Below are positions 1 to 8,209 of a stretch of DNA of 64,000 nucleotides, one piece after another (position 1 is the first letter of the stretch; each line of letters opens with the position of its first letter). This DNA is from Candidatus Bathyarchaeota archaeon (GTDB lineage Archaea; Thermoproteota; Bathyarchaeia; Bathyarchaeales; Bathycorpusculaceae), in the NCBI GenBank assembly GCA_003151735.1, contig PLYI01000081.1, forward strand, positions 23,510 through 87,509, in the 5' to 3' direction. The notes under the pieces are model-generated. The model was not told where the DNA came from. It worked only from the letters and a program-made list of their open reading frames with translations, and did no database searches. The position numbers and the translations under genes are program-made.

Positions 1-294
1 AAAAACGGCGAACTCCAACGCTTCGACGTCAACAAAATAATCCGCGGCTTACAGAAAGCATGCGAGAAGCGCCCAATAACCATGAGCCAAATCAACGAGT
101 TAGCAGAGCAAGTACGCCAAGACCTCATGCTTAAAGGCACCGAGGAAATCGCATCCGGAGAAATCGGCGACTTAATCATGAAGTACCTAAAAAACGTGGA
201 CCGCATCGCATACATCCGGTTCGCTTCAGTTTACAAGCAGTTTGAAGAACCTGAAGATTTCAGGAAATTACTCTTGGAAGTGAAAAAACAATGA
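1..294 (+). CDS. nrdR: NrdR transcriptional repressor, C-terminal ATP-cone part (cut by window edge)
   Basis: The reading frame is open from base 1, so the gene begins upstream and only the last 97 codons are seen. The visible part is the ATP-cone of NrdR, with the family's GELQRFDVNKIIRGL and AYIRFASVYKQF stretches. NrdR senses ATP/dATP through this cone and represses ribonucleotide reductase genes; the N-terminal zinc ribbon lies outside the window. Its last codons overlap the start of nrdD by 4 bases (ATGA), so the regulator and its likely target are translationally coupled. The internal ATG at 82 is not the real start. Confidence 0.88.
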   Translation, partial: KNGELQRFDVNKIIRGLQKACEKRPITMSQINELAEQVRQDLMLKGTEEIASGEIGDLIMKYLKNVDRIAYIRFASVYKQFEEPEDFRKLLLEVKKQ

Positions 295-2417
295 AGTTTG
301 TACTAAAACGTGATAGTAAATTAGAACCCTTCGATCAAGAACGTATTACAATTGCTATTTGGAAAGCTGCAAAAGCAGTGGGCGGAAAAGATAAGGAGCA
401 GGCTAAACGCATCAGCGACGAAGTCGTAGCTTTATTGGACAAGCAATACGGCGACGACGGCGTGCCCACGGTTGAGGAAATCCAGGACCTAGTTGAAAAA
501 CGGTTAATCGAAAACAGCCATGCCTCCACGGCGAAAGCCTACATTCTCTACCGCAAACAGCACACCGACATGCGTGAGTTAGCGGCGTTGCTTAGTTCTT
601 CAGACATGGTGGATCAGTACCTTGAGGTTGAGGACTGGCGAGTAAAAGAAAACAGCAACATGAGCTATTCACTGCAAGGCCTAAACAATTACCTTTCATC
701 CACAGTCATCGCCAAATACTGGATAGCCCGCATTTACCCAGAAAAAATTGCGGAAGCACACTTCTCAGGAGACTTACACATTCACGATTTAGGCGTGCTT
801 GGACCTTACTGTGTCGGCTGGGACGTAAGCGACTTGTTACTTTCAGGTTTTGGCGGAGTAGCAGGCAAAATCGAAAGCAAACCCGCAAAACATTTCCGCA
901 CAGCACTCGGACAAGTAGTAAACTTCTTTTATACACTTCAAGGTGAAGCTGCAGGTGCACAGGCGTTTAGCAACTTTGACACCTACCTTGCCCCATTCAT
1001 ACGCTACGACCATCTAAATCAGAAAGACGTGGAGCAGGCGCTGCAGGAATTCTTCTTCAACATGAACGTGCCAACTCGAGTGGGCTTCCAAACACCATTC
1101 ACCAACCTAACCTTAGACTTAACGGTTCCAGACTTCATGAAGAACGAAGCAGTGCTCTACAACGGCAAGGTTACCCAAGACACCTATGGCGACATGACGA
1201 AAGAGATGGAAATGTTCAACTTAGCATTCGCTGAAGGCATGCGGCAGGGCGACTCAAAAGGCAGAGTCTTCACTTTCCCAATTCCCACGTACAACATAAC
1301 CAAGGACTTCGACTGGGATTCACCCGTTTCTCAGGCAATCTTTGAAGTAACCGCCAAATACGGTGTGCCATACTTCAGCAACTTCGTTAACAGCGACATG
1401 AAACCTGAAGATGTACGCAGTATGTGCTGCCGCTTACGGATAGATAACCGCGAACTACGCAAGCGTGGAGGCGGATTCTTCGGCGCCAACCCCTTAACAG
1501 GCAGCATCGGCGTAGTTACACTAAACATCCCCAGAATCGGTTACCTATCCAAAGACGAGGACGAATTCTTCGAGCGATTAGAGGCGTTGATGGAAACTGC
1601 CAAATCCAGCCTAGAAATAAAGCGCAAAGTGCTTGAGGCATTCACGGATAACGGTTTGTACCCGTATTCACGGCGTTATCTGAGGCATGTTAAGGAAGGC
1701 TATGGCAAGTTCTGGAAAAACCACTTCTCCACTATAGGCATAGTCGGCGTGAATGAAGCAATCATAAACCTGCTGGGGCAAAACATTGCATCGCGTGATG
1801 GACAAGCCTTCGCCCAGAAAATGCTCACGTTTATGCGCAACCGCCTAGCAGACTACCAAGAAGAAACAGGCTGCATCTACAACCTTGAAGCCACCCCAGC
1901 TGAAGGCACATCCTATCGGCTTGCCCGCATAGACAAAAAACGCTACAAAGACATCATATTCGCTAATCAAAAACAAATCGTCTCAGATCATGCCGAACCA
2001 TTCTACACAAACTCTTCACAGCTACCTGTGGACTTTACAGGCGACCTCTTCGACGCACTGGAACACCAAGAAACCCTGCAGTCACTCTACACTGGAGGTA
2101 CAGTATTCCATATTTTCCTTGGCGAACGTTTACACTCCTGGAAATCAGCCGCTGAACTAATCAAAAAAGTCTCTTGGAACTCAAAACTACCCTACTTCAC
2201 CTTAACCCCAACCTTTAGCATTTGCCCAACCCACGGCTACACAAGCGGTGAACACAAACAATGCCCCGTCTGCGAAGCAACCTGCGAAGTCTACTCGCGA
2301 GTCGTTGGCTACTTAAGACCAGTGGACCAATGGAACGACGGCAAACAAGCAGAATTCTCCATGCGCAAAACCTTCGACCGCTCAACCGTCGTTTCCTCAG
2401 CGCCCTTAACAGTGTAG
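291..2417 (+). CDS. nrdD: Anaerobic ribonucleoside-triphosphate reductase (class III)
   Basis: This 708-residue protein is the oxygen-sensitive class III reductase that makes deoxyribonucleotides from ribonucleoside triphosphates with a glycyl radical. Residues about 1-95 are an ATP-cone (allosteric activity site). The body is the ten-stranded barrel. Near the C terminus a zinc site is visible (C645, H648, C658, C661, C665), followed by the glycyl-radical loop RVVGYLRP, with the radical glycine at about residue 673, and the WNDGK signature. The first zinc pair is CxxH rather than the CxxC usual in bacterial enzymes. Length and order match full-length archaeal NrdD. The activase gene nrdG follows 14 bases after the stop. 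Confidence 0.96.
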   Translation: MKFVLKRDSKLEPFDQERITIAIWKAAKAVGGKDKEQAKRISDEVVALLDKQYGDDGVPTVEEIQDLVEKRLIENSHASTAKAYILYRKQHTDMRELAALLSSSDMVDQYLEVEDWRVKENSNMSYSLQGLNNYLSSTVIAKYWIARIYPEKIAEAHFSGDLHIHDLGVLGPYCVGWDVSDLLLSGFGGVAGKIESKPAKHFRTALGQVVNFFYTLQGEAAGAQAFSNFDTYLAPFIRYDHLNQKDVEQALQEFFFNMNVPTRVGFQTPFTNLTLDLTVPDFMKNEAVLYNGKVTQDTYGDMTKEMEMFNLAFAEGMRQGDSKGRVFTFPIPTYNITKDFDWDSPVSQAIFEVTAKYGVPYFSNFVNSDMKPEDVRSMCCRLRIDNRELRKRGGGFFGANPLTGSIGVVTLNIPRIGYLSKDEDEFFERLEALMETAKSSLEIKRKVLEAFTDNGLYPYSRRYLRHVKEGYGKFWKNHFSTIGIVGVNEAIINLLGQNIASRDGQAFAQKMLTFMRNRLADYQEETGCIYNLEATPAEGTSYRLARIDKKRYKDIIFANQKQIVSDHAEPFYTNSSQLPVDFTGDLFDALEHQETLQSLYTGGTVFHIFLGERLHSWKSAAELIKKVSWNSKLPYFTLTPTFSICPTHGYTSGEHKQCPVCEATCEVYSRVVGYLRPVDQWNDGKQAEFSMRKTFDRSTVVSSAPLTV

Positions 2418-2431
2418 GTGAAAAAACAAAC

Positions 2432-3109
2432 ATGAAGTTTAGTGGATTACAAAAAATCAGCCTTGTGGATTACCCAGATAAAATAGCGTCAGTGCTGTTT
2501 ACGCCAGGCTGCAACCTACGCTGTCCCTTCTGTCACAACTGGCGCATCGCTGTTGACCCGCAACCGCCTTTTCTGCAGGAGGGTATCGCATTGGAGCTTT
2601 TGGAGAGCCGCAAAAAATATGTTGATGCCGTAGTGGTTACGGGGGGCGAGCCGTGTATGCATAAGGAACTGCCGAAGTTCTTAGCTAAACTTAAGGAACG
2701 AGGTTTCTCTGTTAAGTTGGATACGAACGGTTTCTTCCCAGATACACTTGAAGAATGCCTCGGAAGCGTGGATTACGTGGCTATGGATGTTAAAACCTGC
2801 ACTGAAAAATACAAGTTGCTTGGCGCCAAAGACACGGCTGGACTGATGCGTACGATGGAAATTCTAAAAACTGGCAAAGTCCCCTACGAATTCCGAACAA
2901 CCGCTGTTCCAGAACTAGTCACTGCGCAGGACGCTACATGCATCGGCGAAATGGTGAAAGGCTCCAAAACCCATGCACTCCAACAATACGTCCCAGAAGA
3001 CACGTTAGATAAACGTTATCAAACACTCAAGCCTTACCCGCCTGAAACAATCGATGACTTAGCAAAAATAATCCAGCCATTCACTGAAAAAGTCCTTATT
3101 CGAATCTAA
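2432..3109 (+). CDS. nrdG: Anaerobic ribonucleotide reductase activating protein (radical SAM)
   Basis: The protein has 225 residues from the ATG at 2432. The radical-SAM motif CNLRCPFC (C27, C31, C34) binds the 4Fe-4S cluster that cleaves S-adenosylmethionine to put the glycyl radical on NrdD. The N-terminal stretch KFSGLQKISLVDYPDK is typical of archaeal pyruvate-formate-lyase-activase-like NrdG. The frame is open further upstream inside nrdD, but that extension has no resemblance to the family, and the start at 2432 lies shortly after a GGTG ribosome-binding site. It forms an operon with nrdR and nrdD. Confidence 0.93.
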   Translation: MKFSGLQKISLVDYPDKIASVLFTPGCNLRCPFCHNWRIAVDPQPPFLQEGIALELLESRKKYVDAVVVTGGEPCMHKELPKFLAKLKERGFSVKLDTNGFFPDTLEECLGSVDYVAMDVKTCTEKYKLLGAKDTAGLMRTMEILKTGKVPYEFRTTAVPELVTAQDATCIGEMVKGSKTHALQQYVPEDTLDKRYQTLKPYPPETIDDLAKIIQPFTEKVLIRI

Positions 3110-3219
3110 ACTTCACTTTCTTTGTTTTACTCATATATTCTTTTTTTCTAAGAAGCAGCCAAGGCATAGCTTAAAAAGATGCAACAGAGCATAGAAAAGA
3201 GCATAGGTGCAACTTGCAA

Positions 3220-3495
3220 ATGAACGTCAAAATCATAGGTAAAGTAGCGGCTTTCTTTGGAATCGTATCAACCGTATTCGTTGTTTTATCAGCAACCATA
3301 ACATATTATCTTCTCCAAATTGCCAGCCCCAACGCACCATCAAATTACGTGGCGTTTTATGTCTTGTCAACCCTATTACCGTATTTGTTTTTAGCCGTGC
3401 TCTCAACAGTAATTGCAGTATTATTCTGGAGTCTTGGAAAAGAAAAGCTTGAAAAAGAAGAGCTACCCCAAGCACAAACCACCTTAAATTCTTAA
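3220..3495 (+). CDS. Small two-helix membrane protein, unknown function
   Basis: I do not recognise this about 91-residue protein. Two hydrophobic segments are visible, roughly residues 10-33 and 47-71, followed by a charged tail rich in Lys and Glu. An AGGTG ribosome-binding site lies about 10 bases upstream of the ATG at 3220; a TTG at 3214 in the same frame is an alternative start two codons earlier. It is separated from nrdG by about 100 bases, so it is probably transcribed on its own. Confidence 0.6.
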   Translation: MNVKIIGKVAAFFGIVSTVFVVLSATITYYLLQIASPNAPSNYVAFYVLSTLLPYLFLAVLSTVIAVLFWSLGKEKLEKEELPQAQTTLNS

Positions 3496-3708
3496 TTTTT
3501 TATAAGCCCTTTTAGGTCAATGTTCACGGCGGAACTTCACTTGAAAGCTATATGTTTTTTTGGTTATCGGTAGATCGGGCAGATTTAATTATAAAAAAAT
3601 TGATTTCGGTTAACCCCTATGTTTCCCATAGAAGAACTTGTTGTAGGCATGGCACAGTCACAACTTCTAAAGAGCGCAAACAAAACTCTCATATTTGAGG
3701 CTAAAAAC

Positions 3709-4290
3709 ATGAAAATTGCAATTATCGGAAAAGGCCACGTTGGTAGCGCACTCGGCAGCGGCTTGAGCAAAGCTGGACACGACACAAAGTTCGGTCACCG
3801 CGACCCAAAAGAACCTGTTGCTGACGCTGCAAAATGGGGAGAAGTAATCATTCTTGCGGTGCCCTATGAAAACGCAGGCGATGCAAGAGAAGCCATAAAG
3901 CCTTACGTTGACGGAAAAGTTGTAATTGACGTTATGAACGCTGTTGGAGAAAACGCAGAATTAGCAATAAGCTGCGCAACCTCCACAGCTGAAGAAACCC
4001 AGAAGAAACTGCCTAAAGCAAAAGTGGTAAAAGCATTCAACACCGTGTTCGCGTCAAACCAGAGCACCGGCAAAGTTGATGGTGAACAGTTAACTGCCTT
4101 TATTGCTGGAAACGATTTGAAAGCTAAACAAACAGTAGCGCATTTAACCCGTGACATCGGTTTTGACCCCGTGGATTGTGGACCGTTAAAGGCAGCACGC
4201 TACCTTGAAGCCATGGGAATTCTGATAATCAATTTAGCATACACCTATCGCATGGGCAACAAGATGGGTTACAAACTGCTTAAAGCCTAA
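3709..4290 (+). CDS. NADPH-dependent F420 reductase-like oxidoreductase
   Basis: The protein has about 193 residues and belongs to the coenzyme F420-dependent NADP oxidoreductase family. The N terminus MKIAIIGKGHVGSALGSGL is a Rossmann NADP(H) loop with K in place of the usual first variable residue. Further family marks are the ILAVPYE strand, the VVKAFNTV segment and the DCGPLKAARYLE stretch near the C terminus. Members pass hydride between NADPH and F420, or reduce other substrates. The ATG at 3709 is chosen because GAGG precedes it by about eight bases and the protein then starts exactly at the Rossmann strand; the frame is open 30 codons further up. The true substrate cannot be read from sequence. 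Confidence 0.8.
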   Translation: MKIAIIGKGHVGSALGSGLSKAGHDTKFGHRDPKEPVADAAKWGEVIILAVPYENAGDAREAIKPYVDGKVVIDVMNAVGENAELAISCATSTAEETQKKLPKAKVVKAFNTVFASNQSTGKVDGEQLTAFIAGNDLKAKQTVAHLTRDIGFDPVDCGPLKAARYLEAMGILIINLAYTYRMGNKMGYKLLKA

Positions 4291-4334
4291 ACGTCAACTG
4301 TCATTAACGTAATTGAATGATATTTTCGCTTGCT

Positions 4335-4628
4335 TTAGGGTCTAAAAGCGTTTATAGAAATTTTTCCAGTTTGAGTGGTATTGGAGAAACAGCGTTTGGC
4401 GCCCAAGCGATAGCTGCTAAAGATTCCCCGCCAAACCAAACGCCTGTTTGCTCCCGCTCTACCAATTCCTCTAAAATAAACCAAGTTGTTGCTTGAATCC
4501 AATATTGTGTGCCCTGAGGTATGCAAGGGTTTTACGGTTGATGCCTGAATATTAGGTTGCGGTGGGTTGCTTCCCCAATACGACAGCTAAGGCATGAAAA
4601 GAGCGATGGCTAAGATAGTTAAACACAT
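4335..4628 (-). pseudogene. N-terminal remnant of a secreted glycoside hydrolase-like protein
   Basis: On the minus strand a hydrophobic signal-like segment starts at the ATG at 4628 (LTILAIALFMP). It is interrupted by an in-frame TAG and continues in the same frame as YWGSNPPQPNIQAS, then ILDSSNNLVYFRGIGRAG, and stops at 4335 after sequence with no family resemblance. The NLVYFRGIGRAG stretch resembles the start of secreted cellulase-like (GH5-type) enzymes, where it precedes the catalytic barrel. The barrel is absent. I read it as a truncated gene start. The family call rests on one short motif and is tentative. Confidence 0.4.
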
Positions 4629-4857
4629 CCAGCTAGAAGAAAGGTTGTTTTCAATAATTCTGCTTTCAAAAGAATAGTTGGGAAACTGAATTTAGCTCGC
4701 GTGAGAGGACACGTTAGGTTTGTCAATCTTCAATGAAGGCTCTGAAGGTTATAATCTTTTTTGGTGGCTTCGATCCTTAAGATTTTTCACTGGAGTACTT
4801 ATTTCAAATTCATAAGCATTATACCTCTCAATTAACGATGAGATTTACGAGAAAAAT

Positions 4858-5341
4858 ATGCGTAAGAAGTATTTGACCCTCATTGTTTTGATTGCATTTG
4901 CCTTTATCTTGAATAGTGTAGTTTTAGGAATATTAGTATCTCAACCAACCACTCCAAATAATGATGGGAGCAGTTAACGTTGACAACCTAACTTCAAAGA
5001 TTTCAGTCAGCGTCATTCCCACATATCTCACCCCATCTGCTACAAACTCCCTTCACTCGCCCATCACTGACAAGTTAGTGATAACAAATGTTCAAATAAA
5101 TTTAACCGCGGCTTCATTCTTAGTTTCAATCTCTAACGATAATTCATCCCAAACAGCCATCGCTAACATCTTTGTAAATAACTATCCAGCAAGCCTAGAA
5201 AAAGACATAACGATACCAGGAAATTCCAACATAAAGTTACTCTTAACCCTGACAGATGGCATAATATTTGGTCAAACTTATCAAATCAGACTTCTGTCTT
5301 CAGAAGGGCAATCGAGTATTTACTACGAAATCATTGATTGA
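4858..5341 (+). pseudogene. Small secreted/membrane-anchored protein split by a frameshift
   Basis: The ATG at 4858 begins a typical signal/anchor: RKKY, then about 20 hydrophobic residues, then SQPTTPNNDGSS, and it stops at 4977. In another frame, from about 4961 to 5341, an open frame encodes a Ser/Thr/Asn-rich beta-strand-like domain (VNVDNLTSKISVSVIPTYL onward) that has no signal of its own. The two pieces overlap by 17 bases and together make a normal exported protein of about 160 residues. The simplest reading is one indel near 4945-4975. Two separate genes are possible but would leave an exported-type domain without a signal. The function is unknown. Confidence 0.5.
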
Positions 5342-5505
5342 AAAAAGTGTTGCCACAAGTAAAATCAACATAATACTTTAAGTTAAGCGCTTCCAAAAAA
5401 GGAAAGGAGAAGGTTAAGCGGTTGACATCGTCAAGAATCATGCGAAAAGTTTAAGGGTAAATGTTTGTTTTAGGTTGCGAGTATTCTACCTTTGAGGTTT
5501 GTGGT

Positions 5506-6057
5506 TTGAGCACTAAAGTTGAAACAATTGAAGAACGGAAAGCAGAAGTTCTAATCAAATTAAGAAAATACAAGCTTATCAAGAAAGAAAAGTTTGAAGG
5601 CGCATACGCCTACATCATTGATATCCCGCAGGATAAAGAGCAAGCAATCGTTTGGTGTATCCTAGGCGAAGCTACAGTCGGCATTGCAGCTATGAACACC
5701 CTCTACAAAATTATGAAGGAAAAAGAACTTGACCGAGCTATAGTAGTTACCGAAGGACGCTACACCCACGCAGTCAAATTAGGCGCAAAAAAGAAAAAAG
5801 TTGAATTACTGCCCAAATCATTCCCAGTGTTCGACATCTTCGAGCATGCACTAGTGCCATTCCACGAAATCCTAACCGAAAAAGAAAAAACGCAGCTTCT
5901 CACACAATACAAAGTTAAACCCTACCAGATACCGCAGATAAAATCAGGCGACCCAGCGGTAAAAGCGATAGGTGCAAAACCAGGCGACGTACTGAAAATC
6001 ACTAGAAAAAGCACAACAGCAGGCGAACACATAACCTACAGGTACGTAGTGGAATAA
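5506..6057 (+). CDS. rpoH: RNA polymerase subunit H/Rpb5 with a eukaryote-like N-terminal jaw domain
   Basis: The C-terminal about 75 residues are the assembly domain of RNA polymerase subunit RpoH/Rpb5: [54 protein letters not shown] and YRYVV. Typical archaeal RpoH is only this domain (about 75-85 residues). Here about 105 further residues precede it, and they can be laid against the eukaryotic Rpb5 jaw domain: [24 protein letters not shown] matches the human VGIKTIKVY...MQEENITRALIVV region in order and spacing. The TTG at 5506 is preceded by GAGGT at 7 bases and gives 183 residues; an ATG at 5461 would add 15. It stands alone, not beside rpoB/rpoA, so it may be the only RpoH or a paralogue. 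Confidence 0.85.
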   Translation: MSTKVETIEERKAEVLIKLRKYKLIKKEKFEGAYAYIIDIPQDKEQAIVWCILGEATVGIAAMNTLYKIMKEKELDRAIVVTEGRYTHAVKLGAKKKKVELLPKSFPVFDIFEHALVPFHEILTEKEKTQLLTQYKVKPYQIPQIKSGDPAVKAIGAKPGDVLKITRKSTTAGEHITYRYVVE

Positions 6058-6064
6058 AAAAAAA

Positions 6065-6622
6065 TTATTTTGCAATCATGATTTCTGTTGATTTCACGAT
6101 TGCAGTAACTTCATCGCCTACTTTTATATCTAAATCATCAACCGCTTCTTTTGTTATAACTGCGGTGACAGTTACGGGCATTTTAATTTCGACTTTAACT
6201 TTGGCTGTTATAACTCCTTTTTCAACAGCTAAGACTTTTCCTTTAAATTGATTACGTGCACTTAACTTCAAAACTTTCACCTCCAAACTCCGCGGGTTAG
6301 ATAAAACTTTATCCAAATAAATCTCCGCTTGCTTATACTCACCCAACAAACTTTTGCCTAAATCAGTCAGTTTTGCGCCGCCTCCGCCGGATTTTCCACC
6401 CTTGTATGTTTCCACAATCTGCTCTTCCATTACAGTTTGGATTTCCTGTATGTAGTTCCAGACGTAGCGGTAGGACATTCCCAGGGTTTCTGCAGCCTTA
6501 GAAAGCGAGTTTTCCTTGTCGATGGCTTCTAAAATTTCTGCGCCGCCTTTGCCAATTAACGGTTTTCCTTTGTATTCGATCCAAGCTTTGCAAGAAACTG
6601 TGTGTTTTTTGTTGGTGAGCAT
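6065..6622 (-). CDS. modE: ModE-family molybdate/tungstate-responsive regulator
   Basis: The protein has 185 residues. Residues about 5-110 form the LysR-like winged helix of ModE (LEAIDKENSLSKAAETLGMSYRYVWNYI, then a GGKSGGGGAKLTDLG wing). Residues about 115-185 are one Mop/TOBE oxyanion-binding domain (LSARNQFKGKVLAVEKGVITAKVKVE). In bacteria ModE binds molybdate or tungstate and represses the uptake operon. It is the last gene of a four-gene minus-strand run behind the transporter, about 50 bases after tupC, fitting feedback control of that operon. The single Mop domain is normal for archaeal members. Confidence 0.9.
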   Translation of the reverse strand: MLTNKKHTVSCKAWIEYKGKPLIGKGGAEILEAIDKENSLSKAAETLGMSYRYVWNYIQEIQTVMEEQIVETYKGGKSGGGGAKLTDLGKSLLGEYKQAEIYLDKVLSNPRSLEVKVLKLSARNQFKGKVLAVEKGVITAKVKVEIKMPVTVTAVITKEAVDDLDIKVGDEVTAIVKSTEIMIAK

Positions 6623-6674
6623 TTCAATAAATCATTAATGAGCAAGTCCATATAAAGATAATTTAAGTGGGCAA

Positions 6675-7391
6675 CTAAAAATCCAGTTCTCCGTTTATGA
6701 ATTTGCGTGTTATTGCGCTTTTTGGGTTCTCAAAGAAATCTTCTGGCTGTGCAACCTCTACTATTTCGCCGTCGTGGATATGCACTATTTCATCGGCCAT
6801 TCGTCTTGCTTGGTTGAGATTATGAGTCGCCATAACTATGATGCGTTGGCTACTTTTTTGGCTGACTATTGCCTTCTCAATGATTATTGCGCTGTTCGGA
6901 TCCAAGTTCGCTGTTGGCTCATCCAAAAGCAGAACATTTGAATTAAGCAGAAATGCCCGTGCTAAAGCGATTCGCTGCTGTTCACCGCCTGAAAGTTTTT
7001 TTGCTCGTCTCTTCTCAAACCCTGAGAGCCTTACAGCCTCCAAAGAACCACAGACTCTCAAGTGAATCTCTTCTTTTGGTACTTTTCTAATTTTTAATCC
7101 ATACGCCAAGTTATTGTAGACGTTCATAGTGAACATGGCTGTTTTCTGAAAAACCAAAGTTGAAATGTGGCGTAGCGTTTTGGGATCTGAGTTTTGGTTG
7201 TTGAAGAGGATTTGTCCGCAATCAGGCTTCTCCAATCCAGCAATAATCCTCATTAAAGTGGTTTTACCTGCACCGTTAACTCCGAGAAGAACAATTATTT
7301 TGTTGCCTTGCAGGTTTAGGGATACTGAATTTAGCGCTTTTACAGCGCGGTAATTTTTTTGCAGTTCTACTAGTTGGAGGTTAACGCTCAA
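6675..7391 (-). CDS. tupC: Tungstate/molybdate ABC transporter ATP-binding protein
   Basis: A 238-residue ABC ATPase with Walker A GVNGAGKT at about 37-44, signature LSGGEQQRIALARA near 135, Walker B VLLLDEPTANLD and switch histidine MATHN. It powers import by the adjacent permease. The gene starts 3 bases after the permease stop, so the two are co-translated. Tungstate rather than another oxyanion is inferred from the TupA-type binding protein and ModE in the same operon; molybdate cannot be excluded. Confidence 0.88.
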   Translation of the reverse strand: MSVNLQLVELQKNYRAVKALNSVSLNLQGNKIIVLLGVNGAGKTTLMRIIAGLEKPDCGQILFNNQNSDPKTLRHISTLVFQKTAMFTMNVYNNLAYGLKIRKVPKEEIHLRVCGSLEAVRLSGFEKRRAKKLSGGEQQRIALARAFLLNSNVLLLDEPTANLDPNSAIIIEKAIVSQKSSQRIIVMATHNLNQARRMADEIVHIHDGEIVEVAQPEDFFENPKSAITRKFINGELDF

Positions 7392-7394
7392 GGC

Positions 7395-8159
7395 TTATCT
7401 CCCTCCTAAACTTATCCAGTACGAAAGTTTACCCCAACCCACATCTTCGTTTCTTACACGCTCAATTAGGCTTATGGTTAATGCTAATGCAATTACGATT
7501 GCAATGAGGATTATTGCGAATGCCATAGCAACAGAAAAGTTGCCAAAGTTGATTTCTAAAGCAATTGAAGTCGTTAACACTCGCGTCCCCCCGAATAATG
7601 TGCCATTTCCCAACAAGCTCCCGCCAACTATCGTCGCAATGCCGAGTTCTCCAAAACCTCTATTGAAACCTGCAGTTACAGCTAACATCGTTGACCAAAA
7701 TGTTTCTCGCATCATCGCAAGATTAGTTCTTAAACCTGATGCACCAAGGGTTTTAGCTAAGTCTCTTAGCTGCATGTCGGCTGTTTCCAACGCTTTAGTT
7801 ACGAAACTGACAATTATTGGTGTGACAAGTATTGCTTGACCTATGGCTATACCGTTAACAGTGTACAGAAGGTGAAGGGACCCAAGTTCTCCCTGTCTAG
7901 ACAAAAGCAGGTACAAAAGTAATCCAAGAGCAACAGTGGGTACCCCTATTAGGGCATTGAATAGGCCTTTGATGATCCATTTTCCCCTAAAATTGTACAG
8001 ACCTAATACCATTGCGATTGGAATACTCCACACGCACGCCAAAAGCGTGCCCACACCTGAAATGTAAATTGTTCGGTAAATGGTTGCGTAGAATTCAGGG
8101 TCCCCGCTTGTGATTAATTTAAATGCTTCTTGGATGGCGGGAACGATAATGTCAGCCAT
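7395..8159 (-). CDS. tupB: Tungstate/molybdate ABC transporter permease
   Basis: The protein has about 254 residues and is an integral membrane permease with five to six hydrophobic segments and the cytoplasmic EAA-type loop (AKTLGASGLRTNLAMMRE) that docks on the ATPase. The N-terminal FYATIYRTIYISGVGTLLA and the RGFGELGIATIVGGS region are typical of TupB/WtpB-like permeases. The start is either the ATG at 8159 or a GTG three codons upstream (8168); neither has a clear ribosome-binding site. It lies between the binding protein and the ATPase in the operon. Confidence 0.87.
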   Translation of the reverse strand: MADIIVPAIQEAFKLITSGDPEFYATIYRTIYISGVGTLLACVWSIPIAMVLGLYNFRGKWIIKGLFNALIGVPTVALGLLLYLLLSRQGELGSLHLLYTVNGIAIGQAILVTPIIVSFVTKALETADMQLRDLAKTLGASGLRTNLAMMRETFWSTMLAVTAGFNRGFGELGIATIVGGSLLGNGTLFGGTRVLTTSIALEINFGNFSVAMAFAIILIAIVIALALTISLIERVRNEDVGWGKLSYWISLGGR

Positions 8160-8209
8160 GCATATCACAAAGAAATAGAGGGGAATGTTAATTTGAGCTT
8201 TTCTTAAAC

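Noticed and set aside
2261..2431. Open frame extending nrdG upstream by 57 codons
   Set aside because: It lies inside nrdD in another frame, is Arg/Leu-rich without family resemblance, and the ATG at 2432 gives the normal NrdG length.
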